Shown piece after piece: positions 22,500 through 31,785 of a stretch of DNA of 64,000 nt. Both the position numbers and the translations under genes were made by a program. A model generated the notes under the pieces. It saw only the letters and a list, made by a program, of their open reading frames with translations. It searched no databases and was not told the origin of the DNA. Each line of letters opens with the position of its first letter. The stretch's first letter is position 1. Source of the DNA: Andrena cerasifolii (taxonomy: Eukaryota; Arthropoda; Insecta; Hymenoptera; Andrenidae); NCBI RefSeq assembly GCF_050908995.1, contig NC_135121.1:1426001-1490000 (forward strand), written 5' to 3'.

Positions 22500-24751
22500 G
22501 GGGGAGACGCCGGACCTTGAGGAGCAGTCCCCCGGTCGTCAAGAGTGTGGCGATGCGGGAGGCGACTGGAGATCCAGAAATTCCGTGCGAGGAAACATGC
22601 GTATATGGAAAAATTGCGGGGAAACCCTGTAGAATTATCTTAGACACGGGTTCTCCCGTTAACCTTCTGGACAAGGAGTTGTGTCCGTCGAAGGGCATCG
22701 TCCGGACAAGACTCGACATTTGTTCCACTACGGGTGAGAAAATTAAAGTCTTCGGTAAGAAGAGCTTGGAAGTCAACATCGGAGGACTTTCGAGCGTGGA
22801 AGACTTCTACATCGTAGACATGGTGGAGAAGTGCATCCTGGGAGCAGCGTTCCTGAAGAAACACGGTTGCAGCATCGACCTATCCCGGAGTGTGCTGTGC
22901 CTTCCCGGCAAACCGGAGATACGCCTGGGCGAGTCGACCGCCGAGAAGAAGCGGCAGGAAGAAGAGAAGGAAACGGTCGTCCCACAGCATTTGGAAGAGC
23001 TGTACACACGTTGCTCGTCAGGTTTGTCAGAAAGCCAGAAGAAGCTGTTTGCTGACCTGCTCTATGAATTTCAGGGTGTTTTCGCCACGGATTCGAACCA
23101 GATCGGGAACTGTGATCGGGTGAAACACACCGTTAACACTGGGGACTACCCACCTATAAAACAGGCGCCGCGGAGGCTGCCTCTACATCGTCGAGCAGAG
23201 GTGGAAGAACTGCTCCGGAAGATGAAGGCCCAGGGCGTGATCGAAGAGTCACGGAGTCCCTGGTCCTCTCCGATCGTCCTCGTAAAGAAGAAGGACGGGA
23301 CCTTAAGATTCTGCGTAGATTTCCGACGCCTGAACGAAATTACGAAGAAGGACTCGTATCCTCTCCCCCGGATCGAGGATACCCTGGACGCACTCGCCGG
23401 ATCTTCGTGGTTCTCGACTGTGGACTTGCAGAGCGGATACTGGCAGATCTCTATGGACAAAAAGGATCGAGAGAAAACTGCTTTTTCTGTAGGAACAGGA
23501 TTGTGGCAGTTCAAAGTGATGCCCTTCGGATTGTGCAATGCCCCCGCAACGTTCGAACGCCTGATGGAAGACGTACTACAAGATCTGACCTGGAAGATCT
23601 GCTTAGTTTACTTAGACGACATCATTATCTACGGGAGTGACTTCGAGCAGGAGCTCGAACGCCTTCGAACAGTGTTTTCGCGCCTACGTCGAGCCGGACT
23701 ATTGATGAGCCCCAAGAAATGCTCCTTCTTCTGCCGAGAAGTGAAGTATCTGGGCCACATCGTCACCGAGAGCGGAGTCAAGACGGATCCAGAGAAGATC
23801 AGAGCAATATCGGATTGGCGACAACCGAAGAATATCACGGAATTAAGAAGTTTCCTCGGATTGTGTACGTATTACCGAAAATTTGTGAAGGATTTCTCCA
23901 GGATCGCCAAGCCCCTGCATCGCCTCACCGAGACCAAGCAGGATTACCGTTGGACCGAAGAATGCCAAGAAGTTTTCCAAGAGCTCAAGAAGAGACTCAC
24001 CGGAGCCCCGGTACTAGCGTACCCAGTGGCAGGAAAGGACTTCATTTTGGACACGGACGCCTCCGGTTTCGCCATAGGCGGCATCCTCTCACAGGAACAT
24101 GAAGGACAAGAAAAGGTTGTCGCCTATTTCTCTAAGACTTTGGGGAAAGCTGAGAGGAACTACTGCGTCACCCGGAGAGAGCTTCTGGCAGTGGTGAAAT
24201 CCATCGAACACTTCCATCACTACCTTTACGGACGAAGATTTATCGTAAGGACGGACCATGCAGCGCTACGTTGGCTACTGACCTTCAAGACCCCCGAAGG
24301 ACAAGTCGCACGTTGGATTGAACGACTACAGGAGTACGACTTCGAGATTCGTCACCGGGAAGGGAAAGCCCATAGGAACGCCGATGGACTATCCAGAAGA
24401 CCTTGCTCCGAAGAAGACTGTAAGAACTGTGGTCGACTAGAGAAAAAGGAAGCGGAAGCGGAAAGAAGTTTTACGACGAAAATTCACGGGATATTCTACG
24501 ATGATGAGAGGACTAAGTGGAAAAGAAGTCAAGAAAAGGATGAAGAAATAGGGTTCATCCTTAAAAAGAAAGGGGAAGGGGAGAAGCCCGTCTGGCAAGA
24601 CGTCGCTCGTTTCTCCCCGCAGCTGAAGTATTACTGGACAATCTGGGACTCGCTGGAAGTTCACGAAGGTTTACTTTGCAGGAAATGGGAGTCCCACGAT
24701 GGTACAACGACATCGTGGCTTTTGGTGGTGCCACACGAAAGGGTTGCATAG
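22481..24751 (+). CDS. pol: Gypsy-1 Pol, part 1: protease, RT, RNase H
   Basis: Entered by -1 frameshift from gag. Protease active site IILDTGSPVNLLDKEL (about 22,633-22,680); RT with CVDFRRLNEITKKDSYPLPR, STVDLQSGYWQISMD (catalytic Asp) and LVYLDDIIIYGSDF (YLDD box, about 23,605); tether KTDPEKIRAISDW; RNase H FILDTDASGFAIGGILSQ, YSKTLGKAERNY, and RTDHAALRWLL. A TAG at 24,749-24,751 ends the frame in the zinc-binding entry of integrase, in the context VPHERVA-stop-VLQEFHD, after which the same frame continues. All catalytic motifs are intact. Confidence 0.93.
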   Translation, partial: READGVRGRRRTLRSSPPVVKSVAMREATGDPEIPCEETCVYGKIAGKPCRIILDTGSPVNLLDKELCPSKGIVRTRLDICSTTGEKIKVFGKKSLEVNIGGLSSVEDFYIVDMVEKCILGAAFLKKHGCSIDLSRSVLCLPGKPEIRLGESTAEKKRQEEEKETVVPQHLEELYTRCSSGLSESQKKLFADLLYEFQGVFATDSNQIGNCDRVKHTVNTGDYPPIKQAPRRLPLHRRAEVEELLRKMKAQGVIEESRSPWSSPIVLVKKKDGTLRFCVDFRRLNEITKKDSYPLPRIEDTLDALAGSSWFSTVDLQSGYWQISMDKKDREKTAFSVGTGLWQFKVMPFGLCNAPATFERLMEDVLQDLTWKICLVYLDDIIIYGSDFEQELERLRTVFSRLRRAGLLMSPKKCSFFCREVKYLGHIVTESGVKTDPEKIRAISDWRQPKNITELRSFLGLCTYYRKFVKDFSRIAKPLHRLTETKQDYRWTEECQEVFQELKKRLTGAPVLAYPVAGKDFILDTDASGFAIGGILSQEHEGQEKVVAYFSKTLGKAERNYCVTRRELLAVVKSIEHFHHYLYGRRFIVRTDHAALRWLLTFKTPEGQVARWIERLQEYDFEIRHREGKAHRNADGLSRRPCSEEDCKNCGRLEKKEAEAERSFTTKIHGIFYDDERTKWKRSQEKDEEIGFILKKKGEGEKPVWQDVARFSPQLKYYWTIWDSLEVHEGLLCRKWESHDGTTTSWLLVVPHERVA

Positions 24752-25819
24752 GTACTGCAGGAGTTTCATGATGCTCCAGCAGCTGGACACTTCGGGGTAA
24801 ACAAGACCTTGGCGAGGATTCGCCAACAGTTCTTCTGGCCCACGTGTCGACAGGACGTTGAAGAGTGGTGCCGGCGTTGTGACACCTGTGCGGCGAAGAA
24901 GGGACCACGCCAGAGGGGAGCAGGGAACCTGAAAGTATACAACGTGGGAGCTCCGTTCGAGAGACTTGCCCTGGACGTTGTGGGTCCGCTCCCGAGGTCC
25001 CAAGCCGGGAACAGGTTTATGCTAGTTGTGGCAGACTATTTCACCAGATGGCCGGAGGTCATCGCGATGCCAGACCAGCGAGCTGTCACAGTGGCAAGAG
25101 CTCTTTTGCATAACGTAGTTTGTCGTCATGGTGTACCCTTAGAGATACACACGGACCAAGGAAGGAACTTCGAATCCTCCGTCTTCAAGGAACTGCTGAA
25201 GCTGCTTGGAATCAGGAAGACACGAACAACTCCCCTGCATCCTCAATCCGACGGGCTAGTAGAACGTTTGAACAGGACATTGCTTCAATACCTCGCAATG
25301 TTTGTTTCAGAACACCAGCGGGATTGGGACGAGTGGATCCCCATGTTCCTCCTCGCTTATAGATCAGCACGTCACGAGGCTACGCAACTGACCCCAGCGA
25401 TGATCCTGTATGGCCAGGAACTTCGTTTACCCCTACAGTTATGGAGAGGATTACCTCCAGAAATAGAGGAAGACGAGGACATTGAACAGGGATATTCTGA
25501 ATGGATCCGAGGGAAAATGAAGAAGATCCACGAATTTGTTCGCCGCCGTTTGGATATCTACAGCTCCAAGATGAAGACGTGGTACGGCAGGCACGTACAC
25601 GCAGTGGAGTTCCAGCCAGGAGAACGAGTGTGGTTGTTTCAACCAAGAAGAACGAAAGGGAAATGCCCGAAACTACAAGCTGACTGGGAAGGCCCATACG
25701 AAGTAGTGGATCGGATCAACGACCTCGTCTATAGGATACAACGTTCGCCTAGGAAGAAGTGCCAGGTGGTCCACGTGCGCCGCCTTGCGAAATACGAAGG
25801 ACGTTTCGCAGCCTATTGA
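24752..25819 (+). CDS. pol: Gypsy-1 Pol, part 2: integrase (downstream of amber codon)
   Basis: Same frame as part 1, separated only by the TAG. HHCC domain: HDAPAAGHFGVNKTL and WCRRCDTCAAKKG. Catalytic core: LALDVVGPLPRSQ (Asp), IHTDQGRNFESS (Asp), SDGLVERLNRTL (Glu). The C-terminal end has FQPGERVWLFQPRRTKGKCP and GPYEVVDRINDLVYRIQ, and no chromodomain. The enzyme inserts cDNA into the host genome. Without readthrough of the TAG it would not be made as part of Pol. Confidence 0.9.
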   Translation, partial: VLQEFHDAPAAGHFGVNKTLARIRQQFFWPTCRQDVEEWCRRCDTCAAKKGPRQRGAGNLKVYNVGAPFERLALDVVGPLPRSQAGNRFMLVVADYFTRWPEVIAMPDQRAVTVARALLHNVVCRHGVPLEIHTDQGRNFESSVFKELLKLLGIRKTRTTPLHPQSDGLVERLNRTLLQYLAMFVSEHQRDWDEWIPMFLLAYRSARHEATQLTPAMILYGQELRLPLQLWRGLPPEIEEDEDIEQGYSEWIRGKMKKIHEFVRRRLDIYSSKMKTWYGRHVHAVEFQPGERVWLFQPRRTKGKCPKLQADWEGPYEVVDRINDLVYRIQRSPRKKCQVVHVRRLAKYEGRFAAY

Positions 25820-26619
25820 AGAATCTGCCGAACAAAAGGACTCAAGATAGAAAAAGAATCAAGAGAGAAGATTTGAAGCTAATCTGGTGGACTGGGCTGC
25901 GTACGCAGTCCAGCCCCCCGCTCTCTTATTTTGTTACAGGTTCTCGATACCCCACGACGAGGGACAAGGTGTCGGGGGACTGCCACCGCGGCTGGGATAT
26001 GCGCTCCCGAATTCCCCGAATGTGCCATAATAGCGTGGCGGTCCGCAGCGGGGGCGCGGACATACGTGAAAGCGCCCCGCTAGCCCCCTGGAGGAGACCT
26101 CACGAGCCCCCGGGACGGCCGGGATGGAGGATCTCGTGGGGTACCCAGGAAAAGTAGGAGAAGGGTGGACAGCAGACGGGAAATGGCATCCCCAATCACC
26201 AGGCGGACAAGCGGTGCTTGGACCGGCTGGAGGGGATGTCGCGGAGACGGGAGCGCTAACCGGACGCACAGGACGGTCCCCTGGGACAGCACCAGAGGCC
26301 TAGAAGAGGAATGGGGCCATCAGGATGCCAAGGAATGGAGTACTGGAGGAGTATTGAAGAAAGAAGAGAGAAGCCTTTTTCAAGAGAGAAGCGTCCAAGA
26401 AAGAAGACGCAAGTGGAGGGTAAGGACGGGAAAGTTCTTCGGGGGAATCCGCCGTATCCACGCCTTGCCCAGGGTTTTTGGGTGGTTTTCCCCTTGGGCG
26501 TGAAGGCGAATGCCGAGGCACCAGACGGAAGAGGCCACGCAGCGTTTTTCCACTCTTTCGGACCAGGGTACGGCTGCCAGCAACGAAGAGGCTGCAGCGG
26601 TCGGGACGACCACTCTTTC
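25820..26619 (+). other. Gypsy-1 3' region between pol and LTR
   Basis: About 800 bases, GC-rich, with several overlapping open frames of 70-140 codons on both strands but no recognisable domain, signal peptide or membrane segment that would suggest env. Possibly untranslated packaging or regulatory sequence. Confidence 0.6.
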
Positions 26620-26633
26620 AGAGGGGGAGGCAG
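26620..26633 (+). promoter_or_regulatory. polypurine tract
   Basis: AGAGGGGGAGGCAG immediately before the 3' LTR; primes plus-strand synthesis in this family. Confidence 0.8.
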
Positions 26634-26905
26634 TGTTGCGAGCACCCTTTGGTTGGAATCCAAGGCCTGCTGGTGCTCGTGACAAGAACAAGAGGACAGC
26701 GAGAAGAAGGCGATCGGATCGATCGCCTGTCAAGCTGTCATTCGATAGCCAGACGCCATTACAAGCAGACGCATCGACATATACATATTTCTTACGTATT
26801 TGTGATTACATTCGGTTTATCTGTTACTCTGTTTCTGATAATATTCTATTACTTCTATTGTACCTTTATATTAAATGTTTACTATGCCGAACCGAAACTA
26901 TAACA
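26634..26905 (+). repeat. Gypsy-1 3' LTR
   Basis: 272 bp, one substitution from the 5' LTR by eye. Confidence 0.95.
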
Positions 26906-26911
26906 ATATTA

Positions 26912-26955
26912 TCGATGTGTGCTGTAGGGTCGCGAAGCCCAATTCTTACACGTTT
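26912..26955 (+). repeat. LTR remnant of the Gypsy-3 family
   Basis: GCGAAGCCCAATTCTTACACG preceded by CTGTAGGGTC resembles 27,659-27,692 (GCGAAGCCCAATTCTCACGC), the start of the LTR at 27,639, with an internal deletion near the LTR start. It is interrupted on the left by the 3' LTR of the intact Gypsy-1 element. Confidence 0.5.
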
Positions 26956-26997
26956 CTGGAAAGTGACCAAACATAAAAAATAAAACATTCACTGATC

Positions 26998-27547
26998 GCG
27001 ACTGGAATTCCGCGAGCAACTGGCCAAGTAGAGCACATTAATCCGATTGTGATTCCTGTGCTTACCAAACTTTCGGCACCAAATCTCGAAAACTGGTACA
27101 AATTTGTGGACCAGGTACAGCAGTACATTAATTCGTTAATGTCTCGTAGCACTGGCGTATCGCCCTTTGAATTGTTAAACGGAAAAATCATGCGGTTGAA
27201 GGACGATATCGAATTGAGGCGAATCATCGAGGATGAAACGGTCCGAGAAATACAAGAAAACTGGGATGCGTTGCGTGAACGGGCTAAGCAAACAATCGAA
27301 AAGGTTCAGAGAGAGAATCAGCGTACTTATAATAAAAAGCGAAAAAAAGCCAAGAATTTATTCAATAGGCGACTTAGTAGCGATGAAGCGAGTCCAGGTT
27401 GCACCTGGCAGTAAGTTACAACCAAAATATTTGGGTCCGTACCAAATTTCAGACATTTTGCGTGGCGACCGTTATGCGGTTAATAAAGTCGGCGAACATG
27501 AAGAACCTCGTTTTATAACAACGGCGGCAGACAATATAAAGAAATAG
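26998..27547 (+). pseudogene. Gypsy-3 integrase C-terminal part
   Basis: Frame 1 (to about 27,360): TGIPRATGQVEHINPIVIPV, the region around the third catalytic residue (Glu in QVEH), then QQYINSLMSRSTGVSPFELL. A one-base shift near 27,355 moves to a second frame with GDLVAMKRVQVAPGSKLQPK and YLGPYQISDILRGDRYAVNK, the beta-barrel C-terminal domain. It ends at TAG 27,545-27,547. Upstream RT and RNase H are missing. Confidence 0.85.
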
Positions 27548-27638
27548 ACGTCAGGTTTGTTTAATCTGAGTGAGCAAAGTAGCGACGGTCATTCCGATGA
27601 TGACAATGCTGAGATCGAAAGACAATGTCGGGGACCGA

Positions 27639-28089
27639 TGTTACAACAGAGCGGCCGGGGTGTAGAGCCGCGAAGCCCAATTCTCACGCGCGCGCGCGGT
27701 AAAGTTACGGCGAACGCAATAATACGCAGCAGGACCTTATTTGCTGCCACTATTCGAGACGATTGACGATCGACGCTCGACGTTGCCGTGCGTGGTCGTG
27801 CGTTGCCACGTTTCGGAAAAGCGATCCTCGCGAGTTGCCAGCGCGAACATTAGCGCAAACACCATCATTTACTTATATTCATCCTTTAATGAACGTAGTT
27901 ATCGTATTTATACAAGTAATCGTCCTTCCTCCTATAGTACGTATTATCCATCATTAATACGCCTCGGGGAGAGACACAGGATGAAAAGGGGTGGTCCGCT
28001 GACAGTCGCGTGGTCCCGCCGCATCGTCCTCCCTTCGAATTAAAGACGAATCCCTTATCTCTCGAGTATAAACACACGTTGGAATAACA
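27639..28089 (+). mobile_element. Gypsy-3 3' LTR (about 451 bp)
   Basis: TGTTACAACAGAGC follows the purine-rich GTCGGGGACCGA; the end is placed at AATAACA (about 28,089), giving TGTTA/TAACA termini. It contains a CG dinucleotide run (27,691-27,699). The end position is inferred because no complete second copy exists here. Confidence 0.6.
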
Positions 28090-28162
28090 AAACAAAAGCA
28101 CGCGCTGACGTATTCGGTGCGAGAGAAGTTGGCCCAGAGGGAGGAGTTATTACTATGAAGTA

Positions 28163-28466
28163 GAGTTGTTCAAGTACCCGGAGAAAACAAGCCGTGCCTA
28201 ACTCGGCTTGAACGACCAAGCCGAGCCGAATATCCAAATGAACCGAGCGGCTTGGATAGAACCAAGTAGCTTGAATTTTTCAAGAGGCCCGCAGGAAGGA
28301 GGCGGCTCGAACAGAACCAAGAGGATTGAATTATTTCAAGTGGGCCGAAAGAACCGAGCGGGCCCAAAGAACCGAGGCGGTCTCGGTTCTTTCTGGCCGT
28401 CTCGGTTCTTTCGGGCCGCTCGGTTAGTTAGGCTCGGCTTGCTTTTTCCGGGTACTTGAACAGCTC
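28163..28466. mobile_element. MITE, 304 bp, TA flanked
   Basis: Termini GAGTTGTTCAAGTACCCGGA and TCCGGGTACTTGAACAGCTC are inverted repeats of about 40 bp with four mismatches, flanked by TA (28,161-28,162 and 28,467-28,468). The interior is also partly self-complementary, with CGGTTCTTT and AAGAACCG motifs repeated. It has no coding capacity and is Tc1/mariner-like by target. Confidence 0.85.
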
Positions 28467-28722
28467 TATTTTCGACCTCATTTATTCAGTTCTGATTTTA
28501 CAATATTTTTGTCAATATCATATTCATCAAAGAAGTTCTCGTCGAATAAATTTTCGTCGAATAAAAAAAAATAACTTTATTCGGTGAATAATCTAATGTT
28601 AAAGTAACCTTTACTCGACCCATTATTTAAATAAATTTTTATTTAATTAATTCCCAACTCTGCATTCAGTTCGAGAGTACACCGATGTTGTAGCTCAAAG
28701 AGAAAATTATTTTTGATACAGC

Positions 28723-29640
28723 AATTCCAAATAACAATGAAAACTATGAGCAAAATGGTCTTAATCGTGACAATTCTTTTGAGAGTGTGGGTAGCTCCGT
28801 CTTTCAAATACGTAAGACATAATCAAACAAAACCTGTTGATAGAAGAAGAACTCGAAATAAGGATTCGTGAATTGACGTGAAAGCAAGAAATGCACGCAA
28901 TTTGGGTATCGAAGGCATTGGAAGGAAAGGATTACCGATACAAAGTAGAAAAATGCGTGATGGGTACAATGATAAGTGTCGTTTTCACTGTTTCAAAAAA
29001 ATTATCCTGGTGCAAAAAAACAGCTTTTTTCCAATTCTGGCAACTTGGCGATTGAAGTAAACAGTAACAATGTATAACTAATTGGGTACATTCTGAGAAA
29101 GTTCGAAATAATGAAACAAATGATAGTGATTCTGAGCTCGAGAAAAAACCGAAGAAAAAAAATATTAGTCAATGTTTTTCTTTGGCAGACGGAGGTAAAC
29201 TAATTAAAGTTTGTAAAAAAACCTTTCTTAATACATTAGGTGCGTAAGTAAAAAAATTGTAAACGTCTTAAATATAAAGAAAATTATAAATACTAATGGA
29301 TATAATTGAAAATATATTAATTTCCCTATAAATGTTTAAAAAAATGCATTTCTTACCAATGGATTAGAACAGCTGATAAAAAGAAAAAATATATGAACAG
29401 CAGTCTCGTAATCAATAGTGATGAAAGAGGAAAGCATAACATTAGACCTCATAGAATACCAGAAAAATTCCAACAAGTTGCTCGCGATCATCTCGCGTCT
29501 TTTCCCGGAAGGGAAAATACGTACAGAAAATATTTAGAAGAAGGCCTTAGTATTAGTTAAATGTATTTGTTGTTTAAAGAAGAAATGAGAAAAAAATGAA
29601 ACGATATATGTTACGCAACAAATGTGTCGGAAATTTTTCA
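28723..29640 (+). pseudogene. unassigned insect transposon protein relic
   Basis: Scattered open pieces: KARNARNLGIEGIGRKGLPI with RKMRDGYNDKCRFHCF at 28,878-28,990, FFPILATWRLK just after, and ARDHLASFPGRENTYRKYLE with EGLSISxMYLLFKEEM at about 29,482-29,590. I recognise this layout (Cys-containing N-terminal segment, then a REN-Y-R-K-YL motif) from repetitive proteins common in insect genomes, presumably a DDE transposase, but I cannot name the superfamily with certainty. Many stops; not functional. Confidence 0.45.
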
Positions 29641-29966
29641 ATGAGGAATTTAATTATGGGTTTTTTGTACCTAAAAAAGACAGCTGAGATTGAGACATGG
29701 TACTGATGTTATAAATAAAAAAAACACTGTACAGTCGTACAATATATTTGATTGTATTACACGCCTCCTACTTCAATCACCTCGTAGTACCTTCGACTTT
29801 ATGCCAATATCGTCACAAGGTTTACAGATAAAACCTAGAAACAAGCCTTGAACTCGGTCCCCGTTCCATGGCCCGAGTCGCTCCGTCCAAGCCCATCATT
29901 CTTTTGTTTTGTGCCAAAGAAGCCACACGTGCATATTATATATTTTATTAAAATTCATAAGATATA

Positions 29967-30128
29967 ATGGAGCACATTAAGAGAAAACGTAGTGTCGATG
30001 ACACAGAGAACAGAGTGTGGATGGAGCTGAAACGTTTAAGAAAGGAGATGAACAAGCAGAAGAAAGAAATTCGTCGTTTAAAGAAACGCCATAAGTGTAA
30101 CCTTTTTTTTTCAGTTTCAGATAGGTGA
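29967..30128 (+). CDS. small charged coiled-coil ORF upstream of DIRS gag
   Basis: 53 codons from ATG 29,967 with heptad-like ELKRLRKEMNKQKKEIRRL, ending at TGA 30,126-30,128. A pyrimidine tract followed by CAG (about 30,104-30,114) could be a splice acceptor. It may be the start of the DIRS Gag; the link to the frame at 30,387 is not established. Confidence 0.3.
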   Translation: MEHIKRKRSVDDTENRVWMELKRLRKEMNKQKKEIRRLKKRHKCNLFFSVSDR

Positions 30129-30386
30129 TCGACACGATGTCTATTGATATCGGTGATCGAATCATACAGAAGTCATTTTGTTTCCTTGGCAAATAAAAAC
30201 GCTGGATAAATTTCCAGGGAGAAACAATGTTTCTGTATCAGCTCGTACAAGATATTTTTTGCATCCAAATAGTTATTTGGTTACGAGTGAGTTCATGGAC
30301 AAGCTCCAAAACGGAGAGGACAATATATAAATTTCCTTTGTTTCCAGCGTGAGATACGCTTCACGGGTTGAGTAATTCTCTATTCC

Positions 30387-31367
30387 GTGTTCCCCACAGG
30401 AGAATTTATTGTACAAAATGGAAAATGTGTCAAGGACGTATGCTGCATAGTGCATTGGTGGGTCGCTAATTTTCCTTTCATTATGATAGGTGAAGAGTCC
30501 TCGCAGTCAGACTCAGAGAGTTCGACGCAGGAAAATTCCTTTCGTCAACCGCTCATTCCATTGGATAATCTGATCTCAGGGAATGAGGGTTCCCAGAGGG
30601 AACATTCAGTGCCTGAAAAGGAGGCTGAGTTTGTGGAAAGACAGGCGGTGCCTGAAGTGGTGGAAACACCCACGCAGGATCCTGAAGAGCAGGCGCTAGA
30701 TGCAGAGTTTTTGAATGCGTTAGGAAAGCGAGTGGACTCAGCGAGACCACTGGCACCTCCTCTGCATAAAGATATTATGGTCAGGTGGAGTGATATCCTT
30801 AAGGAAGGGCTCCCGGAGGAGGAGAAGAAAGAGTTGCGGAAAAAGTACCCGACGCTGGAAAACTGTACGACGATGGAACCTCCGAAGTTAAATCCGGAGA
30901 TTAAAGCCACGGTTTTAGAAACAATTATCGTTAGAGATAGCAAAATAATAGATAAACAACAAAAGGTGTCAATTTGCCTTGCTGCAATGGGGCCGCTACT
31001 CAGTAATCTGTTGAAAGTGGATAAGCCAGACAGTTTGGCGTTAATTACGACATTAAGCGACGTATGTAGATTATTAGTGGATCTACAGCGCGATGAATCG
31101 CGAACCAGGCGGCTTCTTATTTTGTCAAAGCTAAACGCCTACTTGAAAGAGTCGTTAAACGCAACGATCTTGGATGAATGGCTGTTTGGTAAGTATTTGG
31201 AACAAACCCTTAAGGCGACAAAGTTGTTGGAGCGGTCATCGAAAGACCTCAAGCTGGTGGTGAAGAGTTCTTTCTCGGGCAGAGGGACAAAAAACTCAAA
31301 AGGCCCTTTTCGTCCCTCGAATTATTACCGAGTGACACGGGGAGGGCAACGAAAAACCGATCTCTAA
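30387..31367 (+). CDS. DIRS Gag-like protein
   Basis: Up to 326 codons; the first in-frame ATG I would use is 30,483 (MIGEESSQSDS). An acidic Ser/Glu-rich N-terminus is followed by a conserved core: DIMVRWSDILKEGLPEEEKK, LRKKYPTLENCTTMEPPKLN and LLVDLQRDESRTRRLLILSK, the last typical of DIRS Gag. The basic C-terminus (GRGTKNSKGPFR) may bind RNA. The frame is intact to TAA at 31,365. Confidence 0.75.
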   Translation: MFPTGEFIVQNGKCVKDVCCIVHWWVANFPFIMIGEESSQSDSESSTQENSFRQPLIPLDNLISGNEGSQREHSVPEKEAEFVERQAVPEVVETPTQDPEEQALDAEFLNALGKRVDSARPLAPPLHKDIMVRWSDILKEGLPEEEKKELRKKYPTLENCTTMEPPKLNPEIKATVLETIIVRDSKIIDKQQKVSICLAAMGPLLSNLLKVDKPDSLALITTLSDVCRLLVDLQRDESRTRRLLILSKLNAYLKESLNATILDEWLFGKYLEQTLKATKLLERSSKDLKLVVKSSFSGRGTKNSKGPFRPSNYYRVTRGGQRKTDL

Positions 31368-31371
31368 CAAA

Positions 31372-31785
31372 GTGATTCAAACATGGGCCCCGAAAGAACG
31401 TAAATGGACAAAAGGTGAAAAGGTCCAGATCGCGCAGCAGGTTAATACGCTACTGTCAATGGGAGCAATCCATAGGTGTCATGAGGAGGAGGGACAGTTC
31501 ATTTCGAATGTGTTTCTAGTGCCGAAACCAGATGGTTCTAGCCGCCTTGTGTTAAATTTAAAAGGTTTAAATGAGTTCATAAAAACAGAACATTTCAAGC
31601 TCGAAGATATTCGAACGGCTAGGGACCTGAAGCAGGAGAACTGCTACATGGCCACTATTGATTTGCGAGATGCATATCCTAAGGTTTAAGGTGAATGGTC
31701 AGCTGTTTGAATATGGGTGCCTGCCTTTCGTGTTGAACACAGCTCCTTACGTGTTCACGAAGATTATGACACCAGTGGTTACTTG
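31372..31785 (+). pseudogene. DIRS reverse transcriptase, N-terminal part
   Basis: RT fingers: VNTLLSMGAIHRCHEEEGQF, SNVFLVPKPDGSSRLVLNLK, then ATIDLRDAY with the first catalytic Asp. About 40 bases are missing after DLRDAY, which shifts the frame; in the new frame RFKVNGQLFEYGCLPF and APYVFTKIMTPVV follow. The gene is then interrupted by the solo LTR at 31,786. Confidence 0.8.

Larger units (their letters stand above)
21014..26905 (+). mobile_element. near-intact Ty3/Gypsy element (Gypsy-1), 5.9 kb
   Basis: Two 272-bp LTRs (21,014-21,285 and 26,634-26,905) differ at one position in my alignment (T/A in TCTGTTAATATTC versus TCTGATAATATTC). Between them are a tRNA-Leu-type primer site, gag, overlapping pol in the -1 frame, a 0.8-kb 3' region and a purine tract. 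The four bases outside the LTRs are ATAG on the left and ATAT on the right, so a 4-bp duplication is possible only if one base changed. The insertion is recent; one amber codon in pol is the only obvious defect. Confidence 0.95.

Noticed and set aside
25820..26619. An env gene in the intact Gypsy element
   Set aside because: The open frames after pol lack a signal peptide, furin site and membrane span.
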